A DNA stretch of 64,000 nt from 3107 sp001483205 (GTDB taxonomy: Bacteria > Pseudomonadota > Alphaproteobacteria > Rhodobacterales > Rhodobacteraceae): NCBI GenBank assembly GCA_964291375.2, contig OZ219809.1, positions 496,001-560,000 of the forward strand, in the 5' to 3' direction. The notes under the pieces were generated by a model. It was not told the DNA's origin and made no database searches. It saw nothing but the letters and a program-made list of their open reading frames with translations. A program made the translations under genes and the position numbers. The first letter of the stretch is position 1. Every line of letters begins with the position of its first letter. Of the stretch, positions 33,986-42,672 are shown piece by piece.

Positions 33986-34860
33986 GCGAATTGGCTCTCT
34001 CGGGTGATGACCAGTTCGGGAATGCGATTGTGATGGGTATTCTTCATTGCCAGGCAAACCGCGTCAAAACCATACCGGCGCACAAGGCGGACGATTTCCG
34101 GCGCGGCATCATAGGTCATCAGGAAATTGGCCTCATGCTCATGCAGCATTTTGAACAACGCGGCGTGGTCGATCTCGGAATGCCGATAGAGCCGCCTGCC
34201 AGCTTTCTTGCCTCCTTGGGCGGTGTAGGGCGGATCAACGAAGACAGCCGCGCGCCGCCCCCATTCGCGCAGGAGTTCCGGCAGAATCTTCATTCCGTCG
34301 CCTTCGTGGAAGATAATGCGGTCATTATATTTGCCGATTGTCTCCAACCGTGCCGCAAGCGTTTCAGGATACCACCGGGACAGCAGGCCCTTGCCGTTTT
34401 CCCCGTGCCTGCTGAAGGATGCGCCGGGCGCAAGTATCCCGCCCCGTCGGGTGCGATTCAGAACCAGAGTTCTGAAACCGCGTTCCTCAACTGTGCGGGG
34501 ATTCCGGCGTTCTATCTTTTCGAGGTTTTCACGGGTGGGATCGAATCGCCTCACCCATTCGCTCAGGGTCGCGCCGTGTTCGATAGCCGCCCTCCAGAAG
34601 GCCGCCACGTCGCTGTCCTTTTCGATCATCACGGCGCAGGGTGCAAGCCCTTCCATGACAGCGGTCAGGGATACGACCGCGCCGCCCGCGAATGGCTCGA
34701 TCAATATTTCCGGCTCAGTCCGGTGCAACCAGTCCCTGATGTGGGGGATCAGCCATGTCTTTCCGCCCGGATAGCGCAGCGGGCTGCGTTGGGGGACAGA
34801 AGCGACGTTGACCACGGGAATGCGGGATTGTGGAAATGCCGCTGTCGCGCCGTCACTCAT
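33982..34860 (-). CDS. D12-class (Dam-like) N6-adenine DNA methyltransferase
   Basis: 292 residues. Motif X/I region SPLRYPGGKTWLIPHI (26-41), EPFAGGAVVSL (55-65) for SAM binding, and catalytic VFVDPPYTAQG with DPPY at 209-212. HAALFKMLHEHEANFLMTYD is the usual following region. It overlaps the NotI-family nuclease gene by four bases and lies first, so it should be the protective methylase of that pair. An adenine methylase with a NotI-type nuclease implies a recognition site containing A, unlike the GC-only site of NotI. Confidence 0.88.
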   Translation of the reverse strand: MSDGATAAFPQSRIPVVNVASVPQRSPLRYPGGKTWLIPHIRDWLHRTEPEILIEPFAGGAVVSLTAVMEGLAPCAVMIEKDSDVAAFWRAAIEHGATLSEWVRRFDPTRENLEKIERRNPRTVEERGFRTLVLNRTRRGGILAPGASFSRHGENGKGLLSRWYPETLAARLETIGKYNDRIIFHEGDGMKILPELLREWGRRAAVFVDPPYTAQGGKKAGRRLYRHSEIDHAALFKMLHEHEANFLMTYDAAPEIVRLVRRYGFDAVCLAMKNTHHNRIPELVITRESQFA

Positions 34861-35042
34861 AATATCACCCCCCTCTGTATTCGCACACCTCGCCCCTAGT
34901 AGCGCTCATCCGATTGATAAAGAGGTCAGCGACGGGCGATCCTGCAAAGAGTTGCTCCTCTTGTAAACTGCGCGGCGCGCGGGCTGCAACCAAATCCTGC
35001 TTACCGGCAATGGCCCGACAAAAGGATACAGCACCCCCGGCG

Positions 35043-35717
35043 TCAGGTATCCGCCGCGCGGGTCAGCGACAGGCGCGCGGTTTCCAGATGCTCTTTCATC
35101 CGATTGGCCGCGCGCTCCGGCTCCCGCGCGCGAATTGCCTCCAGAATCAGGCGGTGCTGCACATTATACTGGGCGATGATCTGCGGCCCCAGCGTCAGAT
35201 GCCGCATCCGCATCCATTCATCCATCGACCGCACCGCATTGATCTGCCCGATGATCCAGATCAGCAGGTTGTTGCGGGTGGCAGAGGCCAGAACCCGGTG
35301 AAACTCCGTATCCGATTCGGCAAATGCCAGCGGGTCATCGACCGATTGCTCCATGCTCTCACACAGGGCCTCAAGCGTCTGAAAATGCTCGCGCCGCCCG
35401 TGCAGCACACCCAGGCGGCAGATATGCGGCTCAAGGGCAAACCGCGCGTCAATCAGCTCAAGCGGGTTGGCGCTCTCGATCACCGGAACCGTGCTGTTGT
35501 CCGGCTGATACCGCACATAGGTGCCGCTTCCGGGCCGGGTTTCCAGCAGGCCCTCGCGCTCCAGATGCCTGAGCGCCTCGCGCAAAGTGTTGCGCGCCAC
35601 GCCATAGGTTTCGGCGAGCCGCCGCGAAGAGGGCAACCGGTCATGCTTCTGATACCCGCCCTTGGCGATTTCCCGGCGCAGGACCGTCGCAATATCCACT
35701 GCTCCTAATTTGTTCAT
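35043..35717 (-). CDS. GntR/FadR-family transcription regulator
   Basis: 224 residues from ATG 35717 (MNKLGAVDIATVLRREI). Winged helix-turn-helix at about 8-75 (LPSSRRLAETYGVARNTLREALRHLEREGLLETRPGSGTYV, described by position) and an FCD ligand-binding domain from about 85, with metal-type residues in DARFALEPHICRL, DTEFHRVLA and QHRLILEAI. It is divergent from the glnT-type operon, and a perfect palindrome lies 26 bp upstream of its start; it most likely controls both directions. Effector unknown, perhaps an amino acid or amide. Confidence 0.88.
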   Translation of the reverse strand: MNKLGAVDIATVLRREIAKGGYQKHDRLPSSRRLAETYGVARNTLREALRHLEREGLLETRPGSGTYVRYQPDNSTVPVIESANPLELIDARFALEPHICRLGVLHGRREHFQTLEALCESMEQSVDDPLAFAESDTEFHRVLASATRNNLLIWIIGQINAVRSMDEWMRMRHLTLGPQIIAQYNVQHRLILEAIRAREPERAANRMKEHLETARLSLTRAADT

Positions 35718-35742
35718 CGCATTGCCTTGCAAAACTGAACCA

Positions 35743-35757
35743 ATATTGGGCCAATAT
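35743..35757. promoter_or_regulatory. Perfect palindrome, probable GntR operator
   Basis: ATATTGG-G-CCAATAT is a 15-bp perfect palindrome in the divergent region between the GntR gene and the glnT-type operon. A related half-site ATATTGGCTCAA lies near 35784. FadR-subfamily regulators often bind such TTGG/CCAA dyads, and the surrounding AT-rich DNA suits two promoters. Confidence 0.6.
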
Positions 35758-35889
35758 AGGGCCTTATTTGAATATTGCAATCATATTGGCTCAAAAAAGG
35801 TTGATTATTGGTTTGAATCGGTTTTAGTTCGGACACAGGATTCTTGCGCGTTCATCTGAAAGCGCAACAGCAAACCAACAGGGAGAGAC

Positions 35890-36018
35890 ATGGCTTTTCC
35901 CGTCACTTTTTTCGGTCGCGCCGATGCTGTGACCTTTGTTCCGGGCCGGGCGGATGCCGGTTCGGGGCGCGCGGCCTGGGAAATGAATCACCAGACAAGG
36001 AGAAAGAAAAGTGGCTGA
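35890..36018 (+). CDS. Small ORF overlapping the glutamine-synthetase-like gene start
   Basis: 42 codons starting MAFPVTFFGRADAVTFVPGR, with a strong ribosome site AGGGAGAG six bases before ATG 35890. It ends in GGC TGA that overlaps the GTG start of the next gene (AGTGGCTGA), the arrangement expected for translational coupling. No similarity recognised. It may be a leader peptide or a real small protein. Confidence 0.5.
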   Translation: MAFPVTFFGRADAVTFVPGRADAGSGRAAWEMNHQTRRKKSG

Positions 36019-37489
36019 AACCGATCTTGAAAGATTTGTAGACGCGCCGGGGCGTGACGAGAAAGTCAGGCAGGTTCGCGAAATGATCGACCGGGCGGGG
36101 ATCGAGTATCTCTACCTGCAATTCGTGTCGATCACCGGCAAGGTCATGGGCAAGGGCATTCCGGCGGACCACTGGGAAACCGTGTCCCGGAAGGGCTTTC
36201 AGCTTGTCTATGGCGCAACGGTGAACCTGTTCCAGAACCGGGCCGGGGATTATCTGGGCTATGGGCCTGAGGCGGCGGAACTTGTCGGCATCCCGGAACC
36301 CGAGACCTTCATGCAACTGCCCTGGGCCCCGCAGATCGGGCGGCTGTATTGCACGCTGTTCCGCAACCGCGAAGAGCGGGAAAATCCCGGTGGCTATCTG
36401 ACCTCTGACTGTCGCGGCAACCTGCGCCGCCTGCATGAGGCGTTCGAGAAAAAGCACGGCACCCGGCTGCGGATCGGCACCGAGCCGGAAATGATGTGGC
36501 TGAAATTCGATGAGAATGGCAAGCCCCGCGACGGCTATTCCAAACCCTATTGCTATCACATCGACCAGTTTGAAAGCCTGCGTCCGGTGTCGATGCAGGT
36601 GATCCGCTATGCCCGCCGGATGGGGCTTGACATGATCCAGGGTGATCACGAGGACGCCCCCGGACAGCTTGAACTGAACTGGATGTTCGATGATGTGCTG
36701 CGCAATGCCGACCGCCTGACCACCTATCGCCAGATTTGCGCGCAGGTGGCGCGGGAACACGGCATTTTCGCCTGCTTTATGACCAAGCCGTTCATGGGCG
36801 TGTCGGCCTCCGGCTGTCACCACAACATGAGCCTGTGGCGTGGCGGCGATGACCACTTTTCCAGATGCGGCAATGATCGCGAAGACCTGCCCGGCATGGA
36901 GGAAAACTACATGTATGTCCGGGGCGGCGAGAACACCTTTATGCCCGATACCGATGACCCGCAGATGCCGGGCAAAGAGGGGCTGAAGGCAATCGGCGGC
37001 GTGGTGCAGCACCTTCAGGCGCTGACGGCGATCGGGGCGTCGACGGTGAACTCTTACCGGCGGCTGTGGGATACCGGCTTTTGGGCACCGGTCTTTGCCG
37101 ACTGGGGTTTTCAGAACCGCACCACCGGTCTGCGGGTCTCGGCGCCGGGGCGGTTTGAATACCGCTCGGTCGATTCGATGGTCAACCCGTATCTGATGGG
37201 GTCAACATTGCTGGCGGCGATGGATGACGGCCTGGAAAACAGCCTTGATCCGGGCCAGCCCGAAGAGCGCAATATCTATGAGGCCATGGCCGAGGGCAAA
37301 GAGGTCCGCCGTCTGCCGATGAGCCTGGGTGAGGCGCTTGATCATCTGGCCGGGAACGAGGTCGTCCGGCGGGGGCTGCCGGGGGAAATGTATCGTCTCT
37401 ATGAGGAATACAAGCGTGACGAATATGCGCGCTTCATGTCCTCGGTCACCGAATGGGACAACGAGATGTATATGGAGTGTCTGCCCTGA
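36011..37489 (+). CDS. glnT: Glutamine-synthetase-family ligase (GlnT/GmaS-like)
   Basis: 492 residues from a GTG at 36011 with AAGGAGAAAG upstream. GS landmarks: GTEPEMMWLKFDENG, GDHEDAPGQLELNW, MTKPFMGVSASGCHHNMSLW and GLRVSAPGRFEYRSVDSMVNPYL. It belongs to the type III/GmaS-like branch and shows no adenylylation-type tail. Placed before three glutamate-synthase-like genes, the product may be glutamine, or a gamma-glutamyl amide such as gamma-glutamylmethylamide. It is longer than typical GlnT/GmaS (about 440-450). Confidence 0.82.
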   Translation: MAETDLERFVDAPGRDEKVRQVREMIDRAGIEYLYLQFVSITGKVMGKGIPADHWETVSRKGFQLVYGATVNLFQNRAGDYLGYGPEAAELVGIPEPETFMQLPWAPQIGRLYCTLFRNREERENPGGYLTSDCRGNLRRLHEAFEKKHGTRLRIGTEPEMMWLKFDENGKPRDGYSKPYCYHIDQFESLRPVSMQVIRYARRMGLDMIQGDHEDAPGQLELNWMFDDVLRNADRLTTYRQICAQVAREHGIFACFMTKPFMGVSASGCHHNMSLWRGGDDHFSRCGNDREDLPGMEENYMYVRGGENTFMPDTDDPQMPGKEGLKAIGGVVQHLQALTAIGASTVNSYRRLWDTGFWAPVFADWGFQNRTTGLRVSAPGRFEYRSVDSMVNPYLMGSTLLAAMDDGLENSLDPGQPEERNIYEAMAEGKEVRRLPMSLGEALDHLAGNEVVRRGLPGEMYRLYEEYKRDEYARFMSSVTEWDNEMYMECLP

Positions 37490-37572
37490 CAGATGCCGGT
37501 CTTGCGGGCGGGCACCTTGCTGTGCCCGTCTGCTGCCAGCTTGCGAAACGAAACATGAGGAGTCGCATGTAA

Positions 37573-38508
37573 ATGTGTGGAATAGCAGGATTGATTCACA
37601 GGGGCAAGAGATCGAACGTCGGTGGCGAGATGACGGCCATGTTGCAGGCGCTCAAGCATCGCGGCCCGGACAGCACCGGTTACGCGGTCTATGGAGAGCC
37701 GAAAGAGGGCGATTATGTCATGCGCCTGAAGGTGGCCGAGGCCGAGGATATGGACCGCGGGCGCGGCATCCACCGGGTGATCACTGATCGCATTGCCGAG
37801 GTTGAGGCCATCCTTGACGAACATGGCGCGACGGTGAAATCGAAACACGCCCCGCGCGAGTATTCACTGCGCTATGTGCTGTCGCATGACGGGGATACCG
37901 GCGACATGGCACAGCATATCGAGGAAGTCGATGGAGTCGAAATCCTGTCCATGGGCAACGGGCTGGAACTGATCAAGGACTTGGGCGATGCCTCTGTCGT
38001 TGCCGAAGCCTACGGGCTGGACGACTTTCGCGGCACCCACGGGATCGGCCATACGCGCATGGCGACCGAATCGGATGTGGACATCAAGTCGGCGCATCCC
38101 TACTGGGCCTTTCCCTATAATGACGTGAGCGTGGTTCATAACGGCCAGATCACCAACTACTGGATCATGCGCCGGGAGATGGAGCGCAAGGGCCACCGGT
38201 TCATGTCCAACTGCGACAGCGAATTGCTGGCGGTCTATACCGCGCATAATCTGGCCAACGGGGTGTCGCTGAAGGACAGCCTGCGCCGCTCTATCGCGGA
38301 AATCGACGGGGTGTTTACCTATCTGGTGGCGACCAAGGATCAACTGGGCATGGCCAAGGACACGATGGCGGCAAAACCGCTGGTGCTCTACGAATCCGAT
38401 GATCTGATCGCCATGGCCAGCGAGGAGGTGGCGATCCGCGCCATCCTGCCCCAGGAAATAGACACGTTTGACCCCTATGACGAGGAGGTGCGGGTATGGC
38501 AAGCATGA
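37573..38508 (+). CDS. glxB: Glutamine amidotransferase class II-like protein (GlxB/MgsA type)
   Basis: 311 residues. MCGIAGLIHRG leaves Cys2 as the N-terminal nucleophile after Met removal. GTHGIGHTRMATESDVDIKSAHP, VVHNGQITNYW and SNCDSELLAVY are the class II amidotransferase motifs. It corresponds to the amidotransferase domain of glutamate synthase as a separate protein. In N-methylglutamate synthases the equivalent is MgsA. It overlaps the next gene by 13 bases. Confidence 0.85.
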   Translation: MCGIAGLIHRGKRSNVGGEMTAMLQALKHRGPDSTGYAVYGEPKEGDYVMRLKVAEAEDMDRGRGIHRVITDRIAEVEAILDEHGATVKSKHAPREYSLRYVLSHDGDTGDMAQHIEEVDGVEILSMGNGLELIKDLGDASVVAEAYGLDDFRGTHGIGHTRMATESDVDIKSAHPYWAFPYNDVSVVHNGQITNYWIMRREMERKGHRFMSNCDSELLAVYTAHNLANGVSLKDSLRRSIAEIDGVFTYLVATKDQLGMAKDTMAAKPLVLYESDDLIAMASEEVAIRAILPQEIDTFDPYDEEVRVWQA

Positions 38509-39365
38509 CCGATGCCGATCTGGCAACAATGACCCAGGAAGAGCGCGCCCGTGCGCTCGGGATGACCACCGAACAACTGACCGGCAAGTCGCTCTATATC
38601 GAGTTTGACCCGGACGCCGAGGAACGGTTTACCTATCCCTGGGCCCCGGAGGTCGATTTCAACAAGCGCACCGAGATCGACACCGACGATATGACCTCGA
38701 CCGAGGTGAACAGCCGTATCCGCGCGCTGATGGCAGAGGGCTTTGGCACCATCGTGCTGAAGAACCCGCGCGGCAAGCATTCGCTGGGGGTCGGCATTCT
38801 CAGCCGCCTCAACCTGATTGTCGAAGGCTCCACCGGTTATTTCGGCGTCGGGCTGATCGACGGGCCGAATGTGCGGATCAACGGGCGGGTCGGCTGGTCC
38901 TGCGCCGAAAACATGATGTCTGGCACGGTGATGGTCGAGAAGAACGCAGGCTCCACCTTTGGCGCGGCGATTCGCGGCGGTGATCTGGTCTGTCGCGGGT
39001 CGGTCGGGTCGCGCACCGGGATCGACATGAAGGGCGGCACGATCATCGTCGGCGGCGACACCGGCGCGTTGTCGGGCTTTATGATGCAGCGCGGGCGCAT
39101 GGTTGTCTGCGGGAACGCCGGCAAGAACCTGGGCGATTCCATGTATGACGGCACGATCTATGTCGGCGGCAAGGTCGAATCGCTGGGGGTTGATGCGGTG
39201 GACGCAGAGCCGGACGATCACGACCGGGCGTGGCTCAGGCGCAAGCTGACCCAATACGGGCTGATGCCAGAGCAGGGCGTGGACCACTTCCGCAAGATTG
39301 TCGCCGGTAAGCAGCTTTGGAACTATGACAATCTGGAACCGAACGAAAAGAAACTGATCCTCTGA
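38496..39365 (+). CDS. glxC: Glutamate synthase C-terminal (GXGXG) domain protein (GlxC/MgsB type)
   Basis: 289 residues. An N-terminal extension of about 85 residues precedes the right-handed beta-helix with repeating GXGXG-like turns (GSTGYFGVGLIDG, GVRINGRVG-like, MKGGTIIVGGDTGALSGFMMQ, GNAGKNLGDSMYDG). This is the structural domain of GltB standing alone. The extension is longer than in a minimal GXGXG protein. Start ATG 38496 follows GAGGAGGTGCGGGT. Confidence 0.82.
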   Translation: MASMTDADLATMTQEERARALGMTTEQLTGKSLYIEFDPDAEERFTYPWAPEVDFNKRTEIDTDDMTSTEVNSRIRALMAEGFGTIVLKNPRGKHSLGVGILSRLNLIVEGSTGYFGVGLIDGPNVRINGRVGWSCAENMMSGTVMVEKNAGSTFGAAIRGGDLVCRGSVGSRTGIDMKGGTIIVGGDTGALSGFMMQRGRMVVCGNAGKNLGDSMYDGTIYVGGKVESLGVDAVDAEPDDHDRAWLRRKLTQYGLMPEQGVDHFRKIVAGKQLWNYDNLEPNEKKLIL

Positions 39366-39386
39366 GGACGGAAAGGGAGAAAACCC

Positions 39387-40751
39387 ATGGCAGACGGAAA
39401 CAGACCCGCGAAACCCGCGCCTGCGCGCGATGTGAACCGGATCGGGGACAGCTTTATCTTTCCGCCCCGGGTCATTGACGACATTCACATCAAGGCCGAA
39501 CTGGGCCGCTACCGGATGCGGGGCTTCTCGCTGTTCAAGAAAATCCCCCATTGGGATGATCTGACCTTCCTGCCCGGCACGCTCACCCGGTTTGTCATCG
39601 AAGGCTATCGCGAGAAATGCGAAACCCGGACGGTGATCGGCCCGCGTGCCAAACGCCCGCTTGACCTCGACATTCCGGTCTATGTGACCGGCATGAGCTT
39701 TGGCGCACTGAGCTATGAGGCCAAGACGGCGCTGGCGCGAGGTGCGACGATGGCGGGCACCGCGACGTGTTCGGGCGAGGGCGGCATGATCCCTGATGAG
39801 CGTCGCTACAGCTCTAAATGGTTCTATCAGTGCATTCAGTCGCGCTATGGTTTCAACCCGAACCATCTGGTTCTGGCCGACGGGTGCGAGTTCTTCATCG
39901 GGCAGGGCTGCAAGGTCGGCCTTGGCGGGCACCTGATGGGCCAGAAAGTGACCGATCAGGTCGCCGAGATGCGCTCGCTGCCCGCAGGCATTGATCAGCG
40001 CTCCCCCGCCCGTCACCCGGATTGGCTCGGCCCCGATGATCTGGCGCTGAAGATACAGGAGATTCGCGAGGCGACCGACTGGCAAATCCCGATCCAGTTG
40101 AAACTGGGGGCGGCGCGGGTCTATGACGATGTGCGCATGGCGGTCAAATGCGACCCGGATTCGATCTATATCGACGGTATGGAGGGCGGCACCGGGGCCG
40201 GGCCGCATCTGGCGACCGAGGACACCGGTGTGCCGGGCATGGCGGCGATCCGTCAGGCCCGCAAGGCCATTGATGATCTGGGCAAGCGCGGGGAAATCAG
40301 CCTCGTCTATGCCGGGGGTATCCGCAACGGGGCTGACGTGGCCAAGGCGATTGCGCTTGGCGCTGACGCCATTGCGCTCGGCCATTCGGTGATGATGGCG
40401 CTGAACTGCAACAAAGACATCCCCGAGGCCGACTATCCGTCGGAAATCGGCGCGGAACCGGGATACTGCTATCACTGTCACACGGGCCGCTGCCCGGTGG
40501 GGGTGGCGACCCAGGATCCGAAACTGCGCGAACGGCTTGACCCGGACGAAGCGGCAGAGCGGGTTTATAACTTCCTGCACACGCTGACCATCGAGGCACA
40601 GCTCTTTGCCCGCGCCTGCGGCAAGACCCATCTGCACAGCCTGGAGCCGGAAGACCTGGCGGCGCTGACGATGGAGGCCTCTGCCATGGCCGGGGTTCCG
40701 CTGGCGGGCACCAGCCACACGGTTGGCGTCGAAGACTATCATCATCTGTAA
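39387..40751 (+). CDS. glxD: FMN- and iron-sulfur-containing glutamate synthase-like protein (GlxD/MgsC type)
   Basis: 454 residues. The FMN TIM barrel shows VTGMSFGALSYEAKTALARGA, IDGMEGGTGAGP and YAGGIRNGADVAKAIALGADA, and the [3Fe-4S] cysteines are in YCYHCHTGRCPVGVATQDP near residue 358. With the GlxB and GlxC proteins it forms a three-part glutamate-synthase-like enzyme. Known relatives act as methylamine-glutamate N-methyltransferase, but no N-methylglutamate dehydrogenase genes follow here. Confidence 0.85.
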   Translation: MADGNRPAKPAPARDVNRIGDSFIFPPRVIDDIHIKAELGRYRMRGFSLFKKIPHWDDLTFLPGTLTRFVIEGYREKCETRTVIGPRAKRPLDLDIPVYVTGMSFGALSYEAKTALARGATMAGTATCSGEGGMIPDERRYSSKWFYQCIQSRYGFNPNHLVLADGCEFFIGQGCKVGLGGHLMGQKVTDQVAEMRSLPAGIDQRSPARHPDWLGPDDLALKIQEIREATDWQIPIQLKLGAARVYDDVRMAVKCDPDSIYIDGMEGGTGAGPHLATEDTGVPGMAAIRQARKAIDDLGKRGEISLVYAGGIRNGADVAKAIALGADAIALGHSVMMALNCNKDIPEADYPSEIGAEPGYCYHCHTGRCPVGVATQDPKLRERLDPDEAAERVYNFLHTLTIEAQLFARACGKTHLHSLEPEDLAALTMEASAMAGVPLAGTSHTVGVEDYHHL

Positions 40752-40766
40752 GGAGGGGCCGGAAAG

Positions 40767-41180
40767 ATGGCCGGAACACAGTATCGCGGCTCGGAAATAA
40801 CCGATGTCGATCAGTTTCTGAATGATGCCGACGGGTTGGTCTCGGAACGGGAAAAAGAGATCGGCCAGCATATCGGCTATCGCTATGACGTGAACCTGAC
40901 GCCTGATTATGATCGGCTGACACCGTTCCTTGTGAAATATATGGAGGTGATGGGCTGGGACGATCTGAACTGGCTCGAGGACGTTCACATGGGCTATGAA
41001 GACGGCAGGCCCGCCGTGTTTGACCGCAACAACAACGGTTGGGTGCGGATACCGGATGCGATCAGCCTGCCCGACAACCAGCAGGACAGGGACATGATTG
41101 CCCGCGAATTGCTGGTCAAGTTTCAGATGTCTGATCGCCACCCGCTGACCAGCCTGCGCAAAGCCTATATGAAGTTCTGA
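40767..41180 (+). CDS. Uncharacterised protein of the glnT-glx cluster
   Basis: 137 residues, starting MAGTQYRGSEITDVDQFLND with AAGGAGGGG upstream. It is acidic and rich in aromatic residues (GYRYDVNLTPDYDRL, YMEVMGWDDLNWLEDVHMGYED) with no signal peptide, membrane segment or cysteine motif. I do not recognise a family. Its position 15 bp after the glxD-type gene and 15 bp before the nitrilase gene ties it to the same mRNA. It could be a small subunit or assembly factor. Confidence 0.75.
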   Translation: MAGTQYRGSEITDVDQFLNDADGLVSEREKEIGQHIGYRYDVNLTPDYDRLTPFLVKYMEVMGWDDLNWLEDVHMGYEDGRPAVFDRNNNGWVRIPDAISLPDNQQDRDMIARELLVKFQMSDRHPLTSLRKAYMKF

Positions 41181-41195
41181 AAGCGCAGAGCCGGA

Positions 41196-42056
41196 ATGTC
41201 GCGCCCGTTTCATCTCGCCTGTCTTCAGACCCGGCCGATGCCGGATTTTGATGCGGCGCTGGAGGAAATTCTGCCGCTGGCCGATGCAGCGGTGCGGGCG
41301 GGGGCGGAAATGCTGTTTCTGCCCGAATATTGCGGTGGCCTGCGTTCCGGGGGCGGTGTGCTTTGCCCGCCCGCCGCGCCGGAGCCGGAACACCCCGTGC
41401 TGCGGCGGCTTGCCGGGTTTGCGGCGGCGCGGGGCGTGTGGGTCAATATCGGGTCTGTGGCGGTTAAGGGTGCTGGTGGCAAAATCGTCAACCGCGGCTA
41501 TATGGTGGACGATACGGGGGTGATCTGTGGCTCTTACGACAAAATTCACCTGTTCGATGTCCGGCTGTCCGAAACCGAGACCTATTGCGAAAGCGCCACG
41601 GTGTCGCCCGGCGGGCAGGCGGTGATCCATCAGACGCCCTTTGTCCGTCTGGGCCATACCATCTGTTATGACCTGCGCTTTCCCGGCCTGTTTCGCGAGC
41701 TTGCCCAAGCCGGGGCGGACATGATCTGTTGCCCCGCCGCCTTTACCCGCCGCACCGGGGAAGCGCACTGGCATGTGCTGAACCGGGCGCGCGCGATTGA
41801 AAACACCTGTTTTATCGTTTCGGCCTGTGCGGTCGGGCCGATTCCGGGCGGCGGCGAAAGCTATGGCCATTCGCTGATCGTCGACCCCTGGGGCAAGGTG
41901 CTGGCCGATGGCGGCACAGAGCCGGGGGCCATTCATGCGCGGGTGGATATTGGCATGGCGCGGGCAACGGCGGCCCGTATTCCCAGCCTCTGCCATGACC
42001 GGCCTTATGGGGGGCCGCTGTCGGGGAACGGGCAGGCGGACAGGAGTGTCGCATGA
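41196..42056 (+). CDS. Nitrilase-superfamily amidase (Nit/omega-amidase-like)
   Basis: 286 residues. The catalytic triad is complete: Glu44 (FLPEYCGG), Lys116 (YDKIHLFDV) and Cys158 (GHTICYDLRFPGLF). AWHVL-like and RAIENTCFIVSACAVG follow as usual. Its nearest functional relatives are Nit1/Nit2-type amidases (deaminated glutathione or alpha-ketoglutaramate). In a cluster with a gamma-glutamyl ligase this suggests cleavage of a gamma-glutamyl-amide-derived product, which is inference. It overlaps the next gene (ATGA). Confidence 0.87.
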   Translation: MSRPFHLACLQTRPMPDFDAALEEILPLADAAVRAGAEMLFLPEYCGGLRSGGGVLCPPAAPEPEHPVLRRLAGFAAARGVWVNIGSVAVKGAGGKIVNRGYMVDDTGVICGSYDKIHLFDVRLSETETYCESATVSPGGQAVIHQTPFVRLGHTICYDLRFPGLFRELAQAGADMICCPAAFTRRTGEAHWHVLNRARAIENTCFIVSACAVGPIPGGGESYGHSLIVDPWGKVLADGGTEPGAIHARVDIGMARATAARIPSLCHDRPYGGPLSGNGQADRSVA

Positions 42057-42652
42057 GTGCGGTTTCCGGGTTGGCCGGTCAGAGCATGGCGGATCATCCG
42101 CTCTGCCGGGCCTTCCTCAAATGGCAGTGCAGGGTCCGGCAGATGTCGGTGCGCCACAATCATGGCCGCCCGGATGAAGGCATCGCGCCCGATGTGTATC
42201 CGGGGCCGGGGGGTGCGGCGGCAGAGTCGTTCGGGCGCATCATCACGGTCCTGAACAAGGCACCGGGCTATTCGGTAACGGCGGAGCTTGATTTCATCGC
42301 CGCCAAGACCCATGATCCGGCGGCGCGGCGGGAACAGGCGCTGCGGTTCCTCTCGGCGACATATTATCAGAAGGCCGGGGAGTTTTCGGATATTCTGACC
42401 GCGACCTTCCCGCCCGGTTCACCCGGCGCGGCGCGGCTGCGGGCAGAGGGGGCGGTGACGCTGAAATTCGATGCGTTCTCGCAGCGGTTCGGGCTGGTGT
42501 GCAAGGTGTGGAAGCTGGCGGCGCATAATCCGCTTTACCGCGCCACGATTGCGCATAACCGGTTGTTCAATCCCGCCCTGCCGCCGGATGTGGTGGTTCT
42601 GGGGTTCGAGCCGGATTGGGCGCGGTGTTCGTCCGACCCGGCGCTGGTCTGA
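42053..42652 (+). CDS. Uncharacterised protein, last gene of the glnT-glx cluster
   Basis: 199 residues; start ATG 42053 overlaps the nitrilase stop. Central region YSVTAELDFIAAKTHDPAARREQALRF is helical; then GEFSDILTATFPPGSPGAARL and KFDAFSQRFGLVCKVWKLAAHNPLY. There is no signal peptide and no recognised domain. Its translational coupling to the nitrilase indicates a shared process. Confidence 0.65.
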   Translation: MSAVSGLAGQSMADHPLCRAFLKWQCRVRQMSVRHNHGRPDEGIAPDVYPGPGGAAAESFGRIITVLNKAPGYSVTAELDFIAAKTHDPAARREQALRFLSATYYQKAGEFSDILTATFPPGSPGAARLRAEGAVTLKFDAFSQRFGLVCKVWKLAAHNPLYRATIAHNRLFNPALPPDVVVLGFEPDWARCSSDPALV

Positions 42653-42672
42653 GGCAAGGCGGCTGCATGATG

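Noticed and set aside
38475..41996. 1173-residue reading frame on the minus strand
   Set aside because: It lies opposite five well-supported genes (glxB-glxD and neighbours), has high-GC shadow composition (many Arg, His, Gln, Pro) and no recognisable domain.
36011..42652. Complete N-methylglutamate methylamine pathway
   Set aside because: Only the ligase and synthase-like parts are present; no mgdABCD dehydrogenase genes follow, so this name would overstate the evidence.
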